From NCBI GenBank assembly GCA_044226535.1, contig JBGAGT010000009.1:1-64000 (forward strand): a stretch of DNA of 64,000 bases, read 5' to 3'. Shown piece after piece: positions 15,688 through 24,424 of this stretch. A program made the position numbers and the translations under genes. Under the pieces are notes generated by a model. That model worked only from the letters and a program-made list of their open reading frames with translations, had not been told where the DNA came from and ran no database searches. Numbering within the stretch: position 1 is the stretch's first letter; the number at the start of each line of letters is the position of its first letter. The DNA is from VBCG01 sp044226535 (GTDB taxonomy: Bacteria > Pseudomonadota > Gammaproteobacteria > Burkholderiales > Casimicrobiaceae).

Positions 15688-16638
15688 CTACTGCAGCGTC
15701 GCCGGCTTCCAGCCCGCGGCGGGATCGAAGCGCGTGATCGCCGATGCGAGCTTGGCGGTCTCGGCGCCCAGGTCTTTCTGGTACACCACGCCGTCCTGAT
15801 TGACGATGAAGGTCATCACGCCCGAGTTGCCGTGCTCGGCGGGCCAGGCGATGGCGGCGAAGCCGCCGATCATCCGCCCCTTCAACACGTAGTCCATCGC
15901 GCCGCCCTTGGCGGCCGCTCCCTGGCGTTCGAGCATGCGGAAGTAGTAGCCGTGGTAGGGCACGCGCATGCCCGACTTCGCGGCGCCATCCTTGCCGTAG
16001 CCTTCGCGCGTGGCGCTCGCCACCAGCGGCCCCAGCGGGCTCGGTGGCGCGCCCGCGGCCGTCGCCCAGTAGAGGCCGTCCTGCTTGCCCGCGGTGCTGA
16101 CGAACTTGCGCGCGTACTGCGGCAGCCCGCTGCCGTCGCGCACCGCGGAGGCGTAATCGCGTTGCGCGTCGACGACGGCCAGCATCACGTTGATGACGTC
16201 GAGCTCGTTTTGCCCGATGCGGCGCGCGAGCAGCTCGTCCTTCCCGGCGACGGTGTCGAAATGCCACTTGCCGGCCTTCTCGACCAGCGGGAAGGCGAAG
16301 GGCCAATCGTCGCTGCCGACGACCAGCGTGCTGCGGCCGTCGGCCTCGCGCTTGAACGCGTGCTGCTTCTCGAACGAGGCGACGAACTGCTCGCCCGCGG
16401 CGCGATCGGCGACGGCGTCGCCCGACCACAGCCATTTTTCCGCGGAGGCGCCGAGGATGCCCAGCACCGCCTTGCGGTCGCTCGCCTTGACCGCGGCGAC
16501 CAGCGCGCTCGCCGCCTCGTCGGCCGAGGCGAACGCCCGCTGCGCGAAGGCGCTGCCGCTGAAGGCCGCCAACGACATGCCCACGGCCAGCGCGGCGATC
16601 GCCGCCGACCGGCCCATCGAAATCTTCATGTTCTTCAT
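15688..16638 (-). CDS. DUF2950 family secreted protein
   Basis: A 316-residue protein with a signal peptide (cleavage near AFA-Q, residue 33) and the DUF2950 domain, recognisable by WLWSGDAVADRAAGEQF, the WPFAFPLV segment and HGYYFRMLERQG. The family is periplasmic or outer-envelope and has no assigned function, but commonly follows a DUF3300 gene, as here. Its ATG overlaps the DUF3300 stop (ATGA). It is the last gene of a five-gene minus-strand operon. Confidence 0.85.
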   Translation of the reverse strand: MKNMKISMGRSAAIAALAVGMSLAAFSGSAFAQRAFASADEAASALVAAVKASDRKAVLGILGASAEKWLWSGDAVADRAAGEQFVASFEKQHAFKREADGRSTLVVGSDDWPFAFPLVEKAGKWHFDTVAGKDELLARRIGQNELDVINVMLAVVDAQRDYASAVRDGSGLPQYARKFVSTAGKQDGLYWATAAGAPPSPLGPLVASATREGYGKDGAAKSGMRVPYHGYYFRMLERQGAAAKGGAMDYVLKGRMIGGFAAIAWPAEHGNSGVMTFIVNQDGVVYQKDLGAETAKLASAITRFDPAAGWKPATLQ

Positions 16639-17969
16639 CGCCGTCCTCCGCCCCCTCGTCCGCCACCGCCGCCCGCGCGACCGCCACCGCCGCCGCCGCG
16701 CGCACCCTGCATGCTCGACGCGCCGCGCTGGCTGGCCGAGCGCGTCTGCGCTGCGCTGCCGCTGTTGAAGGCGCCGCTGCCGCGACCGGCGTCCATGCTG
16801 CCGGCACGATTGCCCGCGGCGTTGCCGCCGTAGTTGCCCGCCGCGCCACCGGCGCGCGCCGAGTCGAGGTTGCCGGCGCGTCCCGCATCGGTGCTGCCGG
16901 CGCGATTGCCGCCGTAGTTGCCGGCAGCGCCGCCGGTGCGAGCCGAATCCAGGTTGCCCGCGCGATTGGCGTCCATGTTGCCGGCGCGCGGCGTGCCCGC
17001 GCCAGCGCCTCCCTCACCGCGGCCGCGGTACGCCTCGCGCGTGCCCGCGCCGGGCGAATTGCCGCCGCGGTCGTACTTGGTCGCCGTCGCCCGGTCCTTG
17101 TACGGCACCGCGCCACGGTGGTCGGCGTTGTGGTTCCACTCGCGGTTGGTGTTCGAGATGTTGGTGCGGTTGAAATTGTTGTAGCGGTCGACGTCGATGT
17201 TGATGTCGCCGCCGCCCCAGTTCCAGTTGCCCCAGAGCGCCCCGCCGACGATCACGCCCGCGGTGAAGCCGACGAGCCCCGCGCCTGGGTAGTAGCCCGG
17301 CGGGTGGTAGTAGTACGGCGGATACGACGGATACCACCACGATCCATACACCACCGTCGGGTTGTACGTGGGCACGTACACCACGTCGGGCTGCGCCTGC
17401 TCGATCTTGATGATGGTGGTCGACTCGACCTTCTCGGTGACGACCTTCTGCTCCTTGCTGTCCTTGAGATTGCCCTGGTCCTGCGCCTTCTGGCGCAGCG
17501 CCTGCACCGTCGTCGCGACCTCCTTGGGCTGCGACAGGTAGGCGTCACCGAGCTTCTGCGTCCAGTCGAGCTTCTCGCTCATCATGGTCAGCACCTGCGG
17601 CACCGCGGCGATGCCCTTCACCGCCGGGTCCCAAGGCTGCTTCTGCAGCGCGTCCTCGAGCGCCTTGCCCTTGAGGCTGGGGTTGGCCTTGACCCAGCGA
17701 TCGGCCTGCACGACCTCGATGGGATAGGTGGCCGCCATCATCGCCTGCGCCAGCAGCGAATCGGGATAGAGCGCGATCGGCGCGAGCATCTGGTCGAGCT
17801 CCTCCTGGGTGAAGGCGCGGTCCGCGGCGGCCGAGGCAGGCGCGGCGGCCGGCGCCGGCGACCCGGCGGGTGGAGGCGACTGGGCCGCCGAAGGCACTGC
17901 CACGGCGAAACACAGCGCGACGGCGACCGCGATGCGTCGCCGCGGCCATGCGGTTCGGAGAGGGTTCAC
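16635..17969 (-). CDS. DUF3300 family envelope protein with Gly/Asn-rich repeats
   Basis: A 444-residue secreted protein. After a signal peptide comes the DUF3300 domain (LDQMLAPIALYPDSLLAQ, then DVVYVPTYNPTVVYG). A Tyr/Pro-rich stretch, a glycine-zipper-like hydrophobic segment (GFTAGVIVGGALWG) and a long low-complexity tail follow. The tail has a near-perfect 28-residue duplication around RAGNLDSAR and ends in Gly/Arg. GTG 17969 is chosen because GAGGAG lies 7-8 bases upstream, whereas the longer TTG version has none. Function is unknown; the tail suggests binding to nucleic acid or surface polymer (inference). Confidence 0.85.
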   Translation of the reverse strand: MNPLRTAWPRRRIAVAVALCFAVAVPSAAQSPPPAGSPAPAAAPASAAADRAFTQEELDQMLAPIALYPDSLLAQAMMAATYPIEVVQADRWVKANPSLKGKALEDALQKQPWDPAVKGIAAVPQVLTMMSEKLDWTQKLGDAYLSQPKEVATTVQALRQKAQDQGNLKDSKEQKVVTEKVESTTIIKIEQAQPDVVYVPTYNPTVVYGSWWYPSYPPYYYHPPGYYPGAGLVGFTAGVIVGGALWGNWNWGGGDINIDVDRYNNFNRTNISNTNREWNHNADHRGAVPYKDRATATKYDRGGNSPGAGTREAYRGRGEGGAGAGTPRAGNMDANRAGNLDSARTGGAAGNYGGNRAGSTDAGRAGNLDSARAGGAAGNYGGNAAGNRAGSMDAGRGSGAFNSGSAAQTRSASQRGASSMQGARGGGGGGRAGGGGGRGGGGRR

Positions 17970-17986
17970 GTTGGGTCTCCTCGATG

Positions 17987-19558
17987 TCAAGGCGTTCGAG
18001 TGCGCCGGGTGTCGTTGGAATCGTTGACGGTCGTGCCGGGTGGCCGCGATGCGACCTGCGCGAGCTTCGGCGCGCCCGGGTCGGCGAGACCGCCCTGCTT
18101 CGCGGCAGGCGGCGCGTCGAAACTGCCGCCGAGGGCGAGCTGGAGGTTCACCCGCTGCACCAGCTGGTCGGCGCGCACGCGCAGCAACGTGGCCTGGGTA
18201 CCATAGAGAACGACATCCTGCCCGAGCACCGCGCGCAGGTCACCCGAGCCGACGCGATAGCGCACCTCGGCAAGCTCCCGCGAGCGGCTGCTGACGACCA
18301 CCGACTGCGCGAGGATCACCTCGCGATCGTCGGCCGCGGCAGCCGCCGACAGCGCCGACTCGACCTCGTTGAACGCGCGCAGGCCGATTCGCCCGTAGTC
18401 GGCGACGGCCATCGCCTGCTCGGCGGTACGGATCTCGACCTGCGCCTGCAGCGCGTTGCCGTTGAAGATCGGGAAGGCTAGGTTGGCGCCCAGGCTCGCG
18501 ACCGGGTTGGAGTGTTCCTGCAGCACGAACAGGTTGCTCGACATCGACGTGAGGCCTGCCGTGAGGGCGATCTTGGGAAGCCGGGCGGCCTTGGCCTCCT
18601 CGACGCGGTGGAACGCGGCGGCAATGCGGCGCTCCGCGGCCATGACGTCGGGGCGGCGCTCGAGGAGCTCCGAGGGCAGGCCCGCGGGCACGGGGCCCGG
18701 CAGCGCCGGCAGGCGCGTGGCGACCTCGATCGTCGCGGCGGGATAGCGGCCGACCAGCAGCTCCAGCGCGCGCAGCGCCTGCACCTGCGCCAGCGCGAGC
18801 TGGCGCTCGGCGTCGCGCGCCGCCTGGAGCGAACCCAGCGCCAGCGAAACGTCGTACTCGTCACCGATGCCGATGCGCAGCCGGTCCTGGGCGAGCCCGA
18901 GCGATCGCCCGGACGCGCTGGCGACGTCGGCCGCGATGGCGTGCTGCAGGCGCGCCTCGATCGCCAGCACCCAGCTCTTGGTCACCATGGCGACCAGCGA
19001 GCGGCGCGCGAACTCGGCATCGCGTTCCGCCGCCTGGAACTGCTCCTCGCCCGCCGCGCGTTCGGCGCGCACGCGGCCCCAGAGGTCGAGCTCCCAGCTC
19101 GCGAACAGGCCGCCGCCGTTGATGCCCGAGTTATCGCCGCCGAGCTTGCCGCCCCCGTGCGCGAGCAGGTTGACGGCCGGGTAGATCGTCGCGCCCGCGA
19201 GCTTGGCATAGGCCGCGGCTTCCTCGACGCGCGCCGCCGTGAGCCGCAGGTCGGTGTTGTAGGCCAGCGCCTCGGCGATCAACGCGCGCAGCGAGGCGTC
19301 GTCGACCACCGGCAGCCAGTCGTCGCGCACGGGCGAGGCCGGCGCGTCGGCTCCGGTCCAACGCGCCGGCGCCTTGACGTTGGGCATCGACTGGGCACGG
19401 ATCTCGTCGGCGGGCGGCGCGGGCTGCAGCGCGCAGCCGGCAATGGCGAAAAGGGGAATGCATGCGGCGCGCGCGACGGTGGCCCGCCAGGGCGCCGCGC
19501 GCAAGCCCGGCGCGCACGTGGCGTTTTCGATGACCGCGAGAGGCCGCCGGATGCGCAT
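17987..19558 (-). CDS. NodT/OprM-type outer-membrane efflux lipoprotein
   Basis: A 523-residue outer-membrane factor that would form the exit duct of a tripartite efflux or secretion complex. The lipobox FAIAGC is preceded by an unusually long basic N-terminus. The duplicated OEP repeat is present: first half around ALAYNTDLRLTAARVEEA, second around LLERRPDVMAAERRIAAAFHRVEEAKAARLP. Its start overlaps the HlyD-type gene stop, so adaptor and duct are made together. No RND or MFS pump gene is in this operon. Confidence 0.9.
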   Translation of the reverse strand: MRIRRPLAVIENATCAPGLRAAPWRATVARAACIPLFAIAGCALQPAPPADEIRAQSMPNVKAPARWTGADAPASPVRDDWLPVVDDASLRALIAEALAYNTDLRLTAARVEEAAAYAKLAGATIYPAVNLLAHGGGKLGGDNSGINGGGLFASWELDLWGRVRAERAAGEEQFQAAERDAEFARRSLVAMVTKSWVLAIEARLQHAIAADVASASGRSLGLAQDRLRIGIGDEYDVSLALGSLQAARDAERQLALAQVQALRALELLVGRYPAATIEVATRLPALPGPVPAGLPSELLERRPDVMAAERRIAAAFHRVEEAKAARLPKIALTAGLTSMSSNLFVLQEHSNPVASLGANLAFPIFNGNALQAQVEIRTAEQAMAVADYGRIGLRAFNEVESALSAAAAADDREVILAQSVVVSSRSRELAEVRYRVGSGDLRAVLGQDVVLYGTQATLLRVRADQLVQRVNLQLALGGSFDAPPAAKQGGLADPGAPKLAQVASRPPGTTVNDSNDTRRTRTP

Positions 19559-20778
19559 CAGTGGAGCTTCAGCACCAGGATGTCGAGCTTGGATCCGACC
19601 CGCAGGATGATCTTGCGGATGATGTGGATCGCCGCAACGCGGTCGGTGTAGATCGCGCCGTCGCCGAGCGCGCCTGCCGGAAGGAACAGCCCGGCGTCGC
19701 GCGCGTCAACGGTCAGGCGCACCGGGAAACGCCCGGCCGGCATCGGCCCGTACCCGGTGGTCGGCAGCTGCGTGCTGTTGGCGACCTGCCCCTGGCCCTG
19801 CGCCCAGACGATCGAGTCGACCTTGGCCTTGATGATGCGGCCGGGATAGGCGTTGAGCGCGAACTCGGCCTCGTTGCCGGGCTCGACGAGGCGCAGCTCG
19901 TTCTGCTGGTACAGCGCGATGACCTGGTAGGTTTCCTCGACGAAGGTCATCGCCGGCGTGATCGGGAAGGCCGTGGTGAACGAGCCGGGGCGAAGCTGCA
20001 CGTTGATCGCGTAGCCGTCGGCGGGCGCGACCACCGTGGTCTGCGCGAGGTCCCACTCGGCGCTGGCGAGCTGGGCGCGGATCTGCGCGACCGGCGCGAA
20101 CTCGGTGCCGAGCTTGCCGGCCTGGCGCTCGCGCAGCTGCCGCTCGCCCGCCCTGGCCTGGACCTCGGACGCGCGCGCCGCCGCCGCCGCGCCGCGCGCG
20201 ACGGCGAGCTGGGCGTCGAGTGCCTGGAGGTCGGACTGCGCCTTCTCGAGGGCAAAGCGGTCGCCCGCGCCGGAGGCGACGAGTTGCTGGTACTGCTGCA
20301 CGCGGAGCTTGACGAGGTCGTACTGCGCGACGATCTCGGCGATGCGCGCGTCGGCCTGGGTGATGGCGCTCTTCGCCTCGGTCACCTTGCCGGCCGCGCC
20401 CGCGAGCTGCTCGTCGAGCTCGCGGCCGCCAGCGACCGCGCTCGCGAGCTGCGCCTGCAGCGAACGCACGGTCAGCTCGTAGGGCGTGGGGTCGATCTTG
20501 AACAGCACGTCGCCCTTCCTCACCAGGCGGTTGGGCTCGACCGGGACGTCGATCACGCGACCCTTCACCTGGGGCACGATGTTGATGACGTACTTGATGA
20601 CGCGCACGTCGTTGGAGGAGGGCGCGACGACGTTGAGCGTCAGGATCAGCGCGGCGAGGCCGACGATGGGGATGATGACGACGGTCACCTGCGTGGCGAT
20701 GTTCCACGGCAGCCACTTCATCTTGATGAAGACGAACCAGACGATGGCCGCGTAGATCCCGAGGAGGATGATCTCCAC
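19558..20778 (-). CDS. HlyD/EmrA-type membrane fusion protein (YibH/YiaV-like)
   Basis: A 406-residue inner-membrane adaptor with two N-terminal hydrophobic spans (residues about 3-20 and 27-50), a lipoyl half-motif IVPQVKGRVIDVPVEPNR, a long coiled-coil hairpin (about 100-215) and a beta-barrel domain with VVAPADGYAINVQLRPG. This resembles E. coli YiaV/YibH, which also lie next to a DUF3302 protein. GTG start at 20778 directly follows the DUF3302 stop (TGAGTG). The partner transporter is unknown. Confidence 0.85.
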   Translation of the reverse strand: MEIILLGIYAAIVWFVFIKMKWLPWNIATQVTVVIIPIVGLAALILTLNVVAPSSNDVRVIKYVINIVPQVKGRVIDVPVEPNRLVRKGDVLFKIDPTPYELTVRSLQAQLASAVAGGRELDEQLAGAAGKVTEAKSAITQADARIAEIVAQYDLVKLRVQQYQQLVASGAGDRFALEKAQSDLQALDAQLAVARGAAAAARASEVQARAGERQLRERQAGKLGTEFAPVAQIRAQLASAEWDLAQTTVVAPADGYAINVQLRPGSFTTAFPITPAMTFVEETYQVIALYQQNELRLVEPGNEAEFALNAYPGRIIKAKVDSIVWAQGQGQVANSTQLPTTGYGPMPAGRFPVRLTVDARDAGLFLPAGALGDGAIYTDRVAAIHIIRKIILRVGSKLDILVLKLH

Positions 20779-21438
20779 TCAGCCCTCCTTCGGGGCGCCG
20801 GCCGCGGGCTTCGGCACCGCGGTCGCCTCGGCCTCGCGCGCCGCGGCCGCGCCGGGGGCAAGGGCGCCACGGCGCTGCATCGCGTCGAGCTCGCTGCGCA
20901 GCTGCGCCCGCTCGGACTCGGTGAATTCGCCGTCGCGCAGGCGCTGCTCGAATTCCCTGAAATGGTCCTCGTGCTTGTCCGTGCCGTAGGCCGCCTTGTA
21001 GAGGACCGGCTTGGTGTAGGCCCACAGCCAGGCGATGGGCCACAGCAGGCCGCCGAACACCAGCGACAGCAGGCACAGCGTCTGGATCGCCGCGGTCTGC
21101 GGGTGGTGCCGCTTGTGCGCGATCTTTTCCGGCAGCACGTGCACCAGCCAGAACACCGTGATGGCGACGATCGGCACGATCACGATCACCACCCAGGCCA
21201 TGACGTCGGCGACCGCGTCGAGGGCGTCGCCGGAGAGGAAGGACGCGTTCGCGGCCGTGCTCGCCAGCGCTGCGAGCACGGTGGCGCCGCCTGCGGCGAT
21301 GCGCAGGCGGTTGCCGTGCGCCCGGCGGCCGGTGTCCGCGGTGGCGGTGATCGATCGCGATCGCAAATGAGGGGCGCTGCGCGTGTGGCGCGGGCGGGCT
21401 GGTGGGGTGCCGGCAATGGTGAGGGGGGCGGTGTGCAT
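20779..21438 (-). CDS. DUF3302 (YiaW-like) inner-membrane protein
   Basis: A 219-residue protein. The DUF3302 core covers residues about 75-150, with one membrane span (VMAWVVIVIVPIVAITVFWLV), the conserved LPEKIAHKRHHPQTAAI and a second span (TLCLLSLVFGGLLWPIAWLWAY). A charged C-terminal tail follows. The N-terminus is long and basic before a signal-like segment, so the start at 21438 is not certain. It is supported by AAGGA just upstream, which lies inside a large inverted repeat. First gene of the envelope operon. Confidence 0.75.
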   Translation of the reverse strand: MHTAPLTIAGTPPARPRHTRSAPHLRSRSITATADTGRRAHGNRLRIAAGGATVLAALASTAANASFLSGDALDAVADVMAWVVIVIVPIVAITVFWLVHVLPEKIAHKRHHPQTAAIQTLCLLSLVFGGLLWPIAWLWAYTKPVLYKAAYGTDKHEDHFREFEQRLRDGEFTESERAQLRSELDAMQRRGALAPGAAAAREAEATAVPKPAAGAPKEG

Positions 21439-21513
21439 CGTCCTTGCAAATCTCGACAGCGCGTTGCCAGCCGCGAGTGTAGCCGGATTGCGGTGTCGAG
21501 ATTTGCGAGGACG
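21439..21513. promoter_or_regulatory. Large 20-bp-arm inverted repeat between divergent operons
   Basis: Arms 21439-21458 and 21494-21513 match at 19 of 20 positions, with a 35-bp spacer. The left arm abuts the DUF3302 start codon and contains its Shine-Dalgarno AAGGA (minus strand). It could be a double operator for the divergent envelope and decarboxylase operons, or, in the minus-strand mRNA, a stem hiding the DUF3302 ribosome-binding site. Confidence 0.6.
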
Positions 21514-21617
21514 CGACGTGTGCCTGCGCACAGGATTTCCAGCGCTGCGACGCGAAGGGGCCGCGCATCGCGCGGTGGCCCGTGTCGAGGCTCGATGCAA
21601 CTCACGGCGAGGACGCA

Positions 21618-24389
21618 ATGAACGCAACCACCCGGAAGGGCGCGCAACCCGCGCCCGAACAATCGAGGGAATTCCTGTCGGCTGCCGAGGTACGCGTCGA
21701 ACGCTGGCGCGCGCTGAACCGGGTCGCCAAGTCGCTTGCCGGCGGCGCCGATGCGGCGGCGCGCGACCGTGCCTCGAGCGAGGCGCGCGGCATCCTGGCC
21801 GATCTCACGCCGCTCGAGGAGCTGAACGGCTACCCCGGGCCGGGCCTCATGGGCCAGGTCGAGCAGCGCCTGCAGGCCTCCGACTGGGTCGGGCTCGCGC
21901 GCCTCGTGCAGCGCATCAGCATGTCGCTGCTGTCCAACGGCTACCGCGACGACGCCACGACGTGGAATCCCGACGACGACGAGGAGGCGCGCAGCCCCGA
22001 CGTGCTCCCGCCCTCGCAGGGCCACGGCCAGGCACGCAAGCCGTATTTCGAGGTGCTGATCGTCGCGGCAGCCGACCGCAGCGCCTGGCCGGGAATACGC
22101 GAGACCTTCCGGGGGCTGCGCCTCGAGCAGGACGGCTTCGTCTACGAGCCGGTGGTCGTCGGCAGCTTCGAGGATGCGGTGCTGGCCTGCATCGTCAACT
22201 ACAACCTGCAATCGGTGGTGATCCTCGACGGCTTCGGCTACAAGTCGCAGTACAGCCTGCCCGCGCTGCGCGAGATGATCGCGCCCTTCCTCCCGGGAGA
22301 CGCACCCGCCACGGGCGAGCTCGGGACGTCGCTCGCTCGCGTGCTGAAGCACATCCGTCCCGAGCTCGACACCTTCATCGTCACCGACCGCGACGTCGCC
22401 GAGATCGCCGGCTCCGAGCAGGGCGCCGCGGTGCGCCGCGTGTTCTACGGCACCGAGGAGCCGATGGAGATCCACCTTTCCATCCTCGACGGCATCAAGG
22501 ACCGCTACGAGACGCCCTACTTCGACAACCTCAAGAAGTACGCGGCGCGCCCGATCGGCACCTTCCACGCGCTGCCCATCGCGCGCGGCAAGTCGATCTT
22601 CAAGTCGAACTGGATCCGCGACATGGGCGAGTTCTACGGGACCAACCTGTTCCTCGCCGAGTCCTGTGCGACGACGGGCGGCCTCGACAGCCTGCTCGAG
22701 CCCACCGGCAACATCAAGGTGGCGCAGGACAAGGCCGCGCGCGCGCTGGGCGGCGACCGCTCGTTCTTCGTCACCAACGGCACGTCGACGTCCAACAAGA
22801 TCGTGCACCAGGCGCTGCTCGTGCCCGGCGACATCGTGCTGATCGACCGCGACTGCCACAAGTCGCACCACTACGGCATCGTGCTCGCCGGCGCGCAGCC
22901 GCTGTACATCGACGCCTACCCGCTGACGCAGTACTCGATGTACGGCAGCCTCGCGATCCGGCCGATCAAGGAGGCGCTGCTGCAGCTCAAGGCCGAGGGC
23001 AAGCTCGACCGCGCGAAGATGCTGGTGCTGACCAACTGCACCTTCGACGGCCACGTCGCCAACGTCGAGCGGACGATGCTCGAGTGCCTCGCGATCAAGC
23101 CCGACCTCGTCTTCCTGTGGGACGAGGCCTGGTTCGGCTATGCGCGCTTCTCGCCCTTCCTGCGCGGGCGCACCGGCATGGGCGGCGCGGCGAAGCTGCG
23201 CGCGATGATGCGCTCGCCCGAGTACCGCAAGCAGTACGAGGCCTTCAGGAAGGCGACCGGCGAGATCGACCCGAAGAACAAGAAGCTCCTCGACACCTTC
23301 CTGCTGCCGGATCCGGACAAGGTGAGGGTGCGCGTCTACGAGACCGACTCCGTGCACAAGTCGATGTCGTCGCTGCGGCAGGGGTCGATCATCGTCGTCG
23401 CCGACCAGGACTTCGCGGCCGTCGAGGCGCCCTTCAAGGAGGCGTTCTTCACGCACACCTCGACCTCGCCCAACCTGCAGATCATCGCGTCGATCGACCT
23501 CGCGCGCAGGCAGATGGAGCTCGAGGGCTACGAGCTGGTGCAGAAGATGACGCAGCTCGCGATCGAGATGCGCCGCGACATCAACGACCACCCGCTGATC
23601 TCGAAGTACTTCAAGGCCGCGACGCCCGCCGAGATGATCCCCGCCGAGTACCGGAAGTCGGGGTTCGCCGACTACGGGATGCCGGGCTGGACGCTGGCCG
23701 ACACCGCCAAGGCGCTGCGCGAGGACGAGTTCTTCCTCGACCCGACGCGCATCACGCTGCTGTGCGGCAACGCCGGCTACGACGGCACGCAGTTCAAGGC
23801 GCTGCTCGCCAGCGACTACGACGTGCAGATCAACAAGACCTCGCGCAACAGCATCCTGGTGCAGATCAACATCAACAACACGCGCAGCGACCTGGCGCAC
23901 CTCATCAAGGCATTGGCCGACATCTCGCGGCAGATCGAGTCGCGGCTCGCCAGCGGCGGTGACGCCGAGCGCGCCGCGTTCGCGGCGCGCGTCAAGTCGC
24001 TGGTCGAGGACGTGCCCGAGCTGCCGAACTTCAGCCGCTTCCACGACGCTTTCCGCGACAACGCCAGGAGCGCGACGGCCGAGGGCCACATGCGCGACGC
24101 CTACTACATGGCCTACGACGCGGCGTCCTGCGAGTACCTCAAGCTCAATGACAAGGCGATCGACGAGCGCCTCAAGAAGGGCCCCGAGCTCGTGTCGGCG
24201 AAGTTCGTGATCCCCTATCCGCCCGGCTTCCCCATCATGGTGCCGGGCCAGGTGGTCACGCCCGAGACGATCGCCTTCATGCGCAAGCTCGACGTCAAGG
24301 AGATCCACGGCTTCAACGCGACGAAGGGCCTCGAGCTGCTGAAGCCCGAGGCGCTCGCGAAGCACCGCGCTCCCGGCACACGGCGCTGA
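21618..24389 (+). CDS. Orn/Lys/Arg-type PLP decarboxylase
   Basis: A 923-residue fold-type I decarboxylase of the biodegradative ornithine/lysine/arginine family, larger than usual. The N-terminal half holds a receiver-like wing domain (about 140-270) and the aminotransferase-like core carries FFVTNGTSTSNKIV, RDCHKSHHYG, LTNCTFDG, WDEAWFGYARF and the PLP lysine Lys581 in TDSVHKSMSSLRQG. The C-terminal domain has PPGFPIMVPGQ. It consumes a cytoplasmic proton per reaction. Substrate cannot be fixed by eye; the neighbouring AraC regulator of OruR/ArgR type hints at ornithine or arginine. ATG 21618 follows GCGAGGA. Confidence 0.9.
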   Translation: MNATTRKGAQPAPEQSREFLSAAEVRVERWRALNRVAKSLAGGADAAARDRASSEARGILADLTPLEELNGYPGPGLMGQVEQRLQASDWVGLARLVQRISMSLLSNGYRDDATTWNPDDDEEARSPDVLPPSQGHGQARKPYFEVLIVAAADRSAWPGIRETFRGLRLEQDGFVYEPVVVGSFEDAVLACIVNYNLQSVVILDGFGYKSQYSLPALREMIAPFLPGDAPATGELGTSLARVLKHIRPELDTFIVTDRDVAEIAGSEQGAAVRRVFYGTEEPMEIHLSILDGIKDRYETPYFDNLKKYAARPIGTFHALPIARGKSIFKSNWIRDMGEFYGTNLFLAESCATTGGLDSLLEPTGNIKVAQDKAARALGGDRSFFVTNGTSTSNKIVHQALLVPGDIVLIDRDCHKSHHYGIVLAGAQPLYIDAYPLTQYSMYGSLAIRPIKEALLQLKAEGKLDRAKMLVLTNCTFDGHVANVERTMLECLAIKPDLVFLWDEAWFGYARFSPFLRGRTGMGGAAKLRAMMRSPEYRKQYEAFRKATGEIDPKNKKLLDTFLLPDPDKVRVRVYETDSVHKSMSSLRQGSIIVVADQDFAAVEAPFKEAFFTHTSTSPNLQIIASIDLARRQMELEGYELVQKMTQLAIEMRRDINDHPLISKYFKAATPAEMIPAEYRKSGFADYGMPGWTLADTAKALREDEFFLDPTRITLLCGNAGYDGTQFKALLASDYDVQINKTSRNSILVQININNTRSDLAHLIKALADISRQIESRLASGGDAERAAFAARVKSLVEDVPELPNFSRFHDAFRDNARSATAEGHMRDAYYMAYDAASCEYLKLNDKAIDERLKKGPELVSAKFVIPYPPGFPIMVPGQVVTPETIAFMRKLDVKEIHGFNATKGLELLKPEALAKHRAPGTRR

Positions 24390-24424
24390 TCACCGCAAGA
24401 TCCCAGGAACCAACGGAGGACAAG

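Noticed and set aside
21186..24365. Very long open frame (over 1000 codons) on the strand opposite the decarboxylase
   Set aside because: The product is rich in Arg, His, Val and Glu with no domain pattern; it mirrors the codon positions of the real gene and arises from high GC content.
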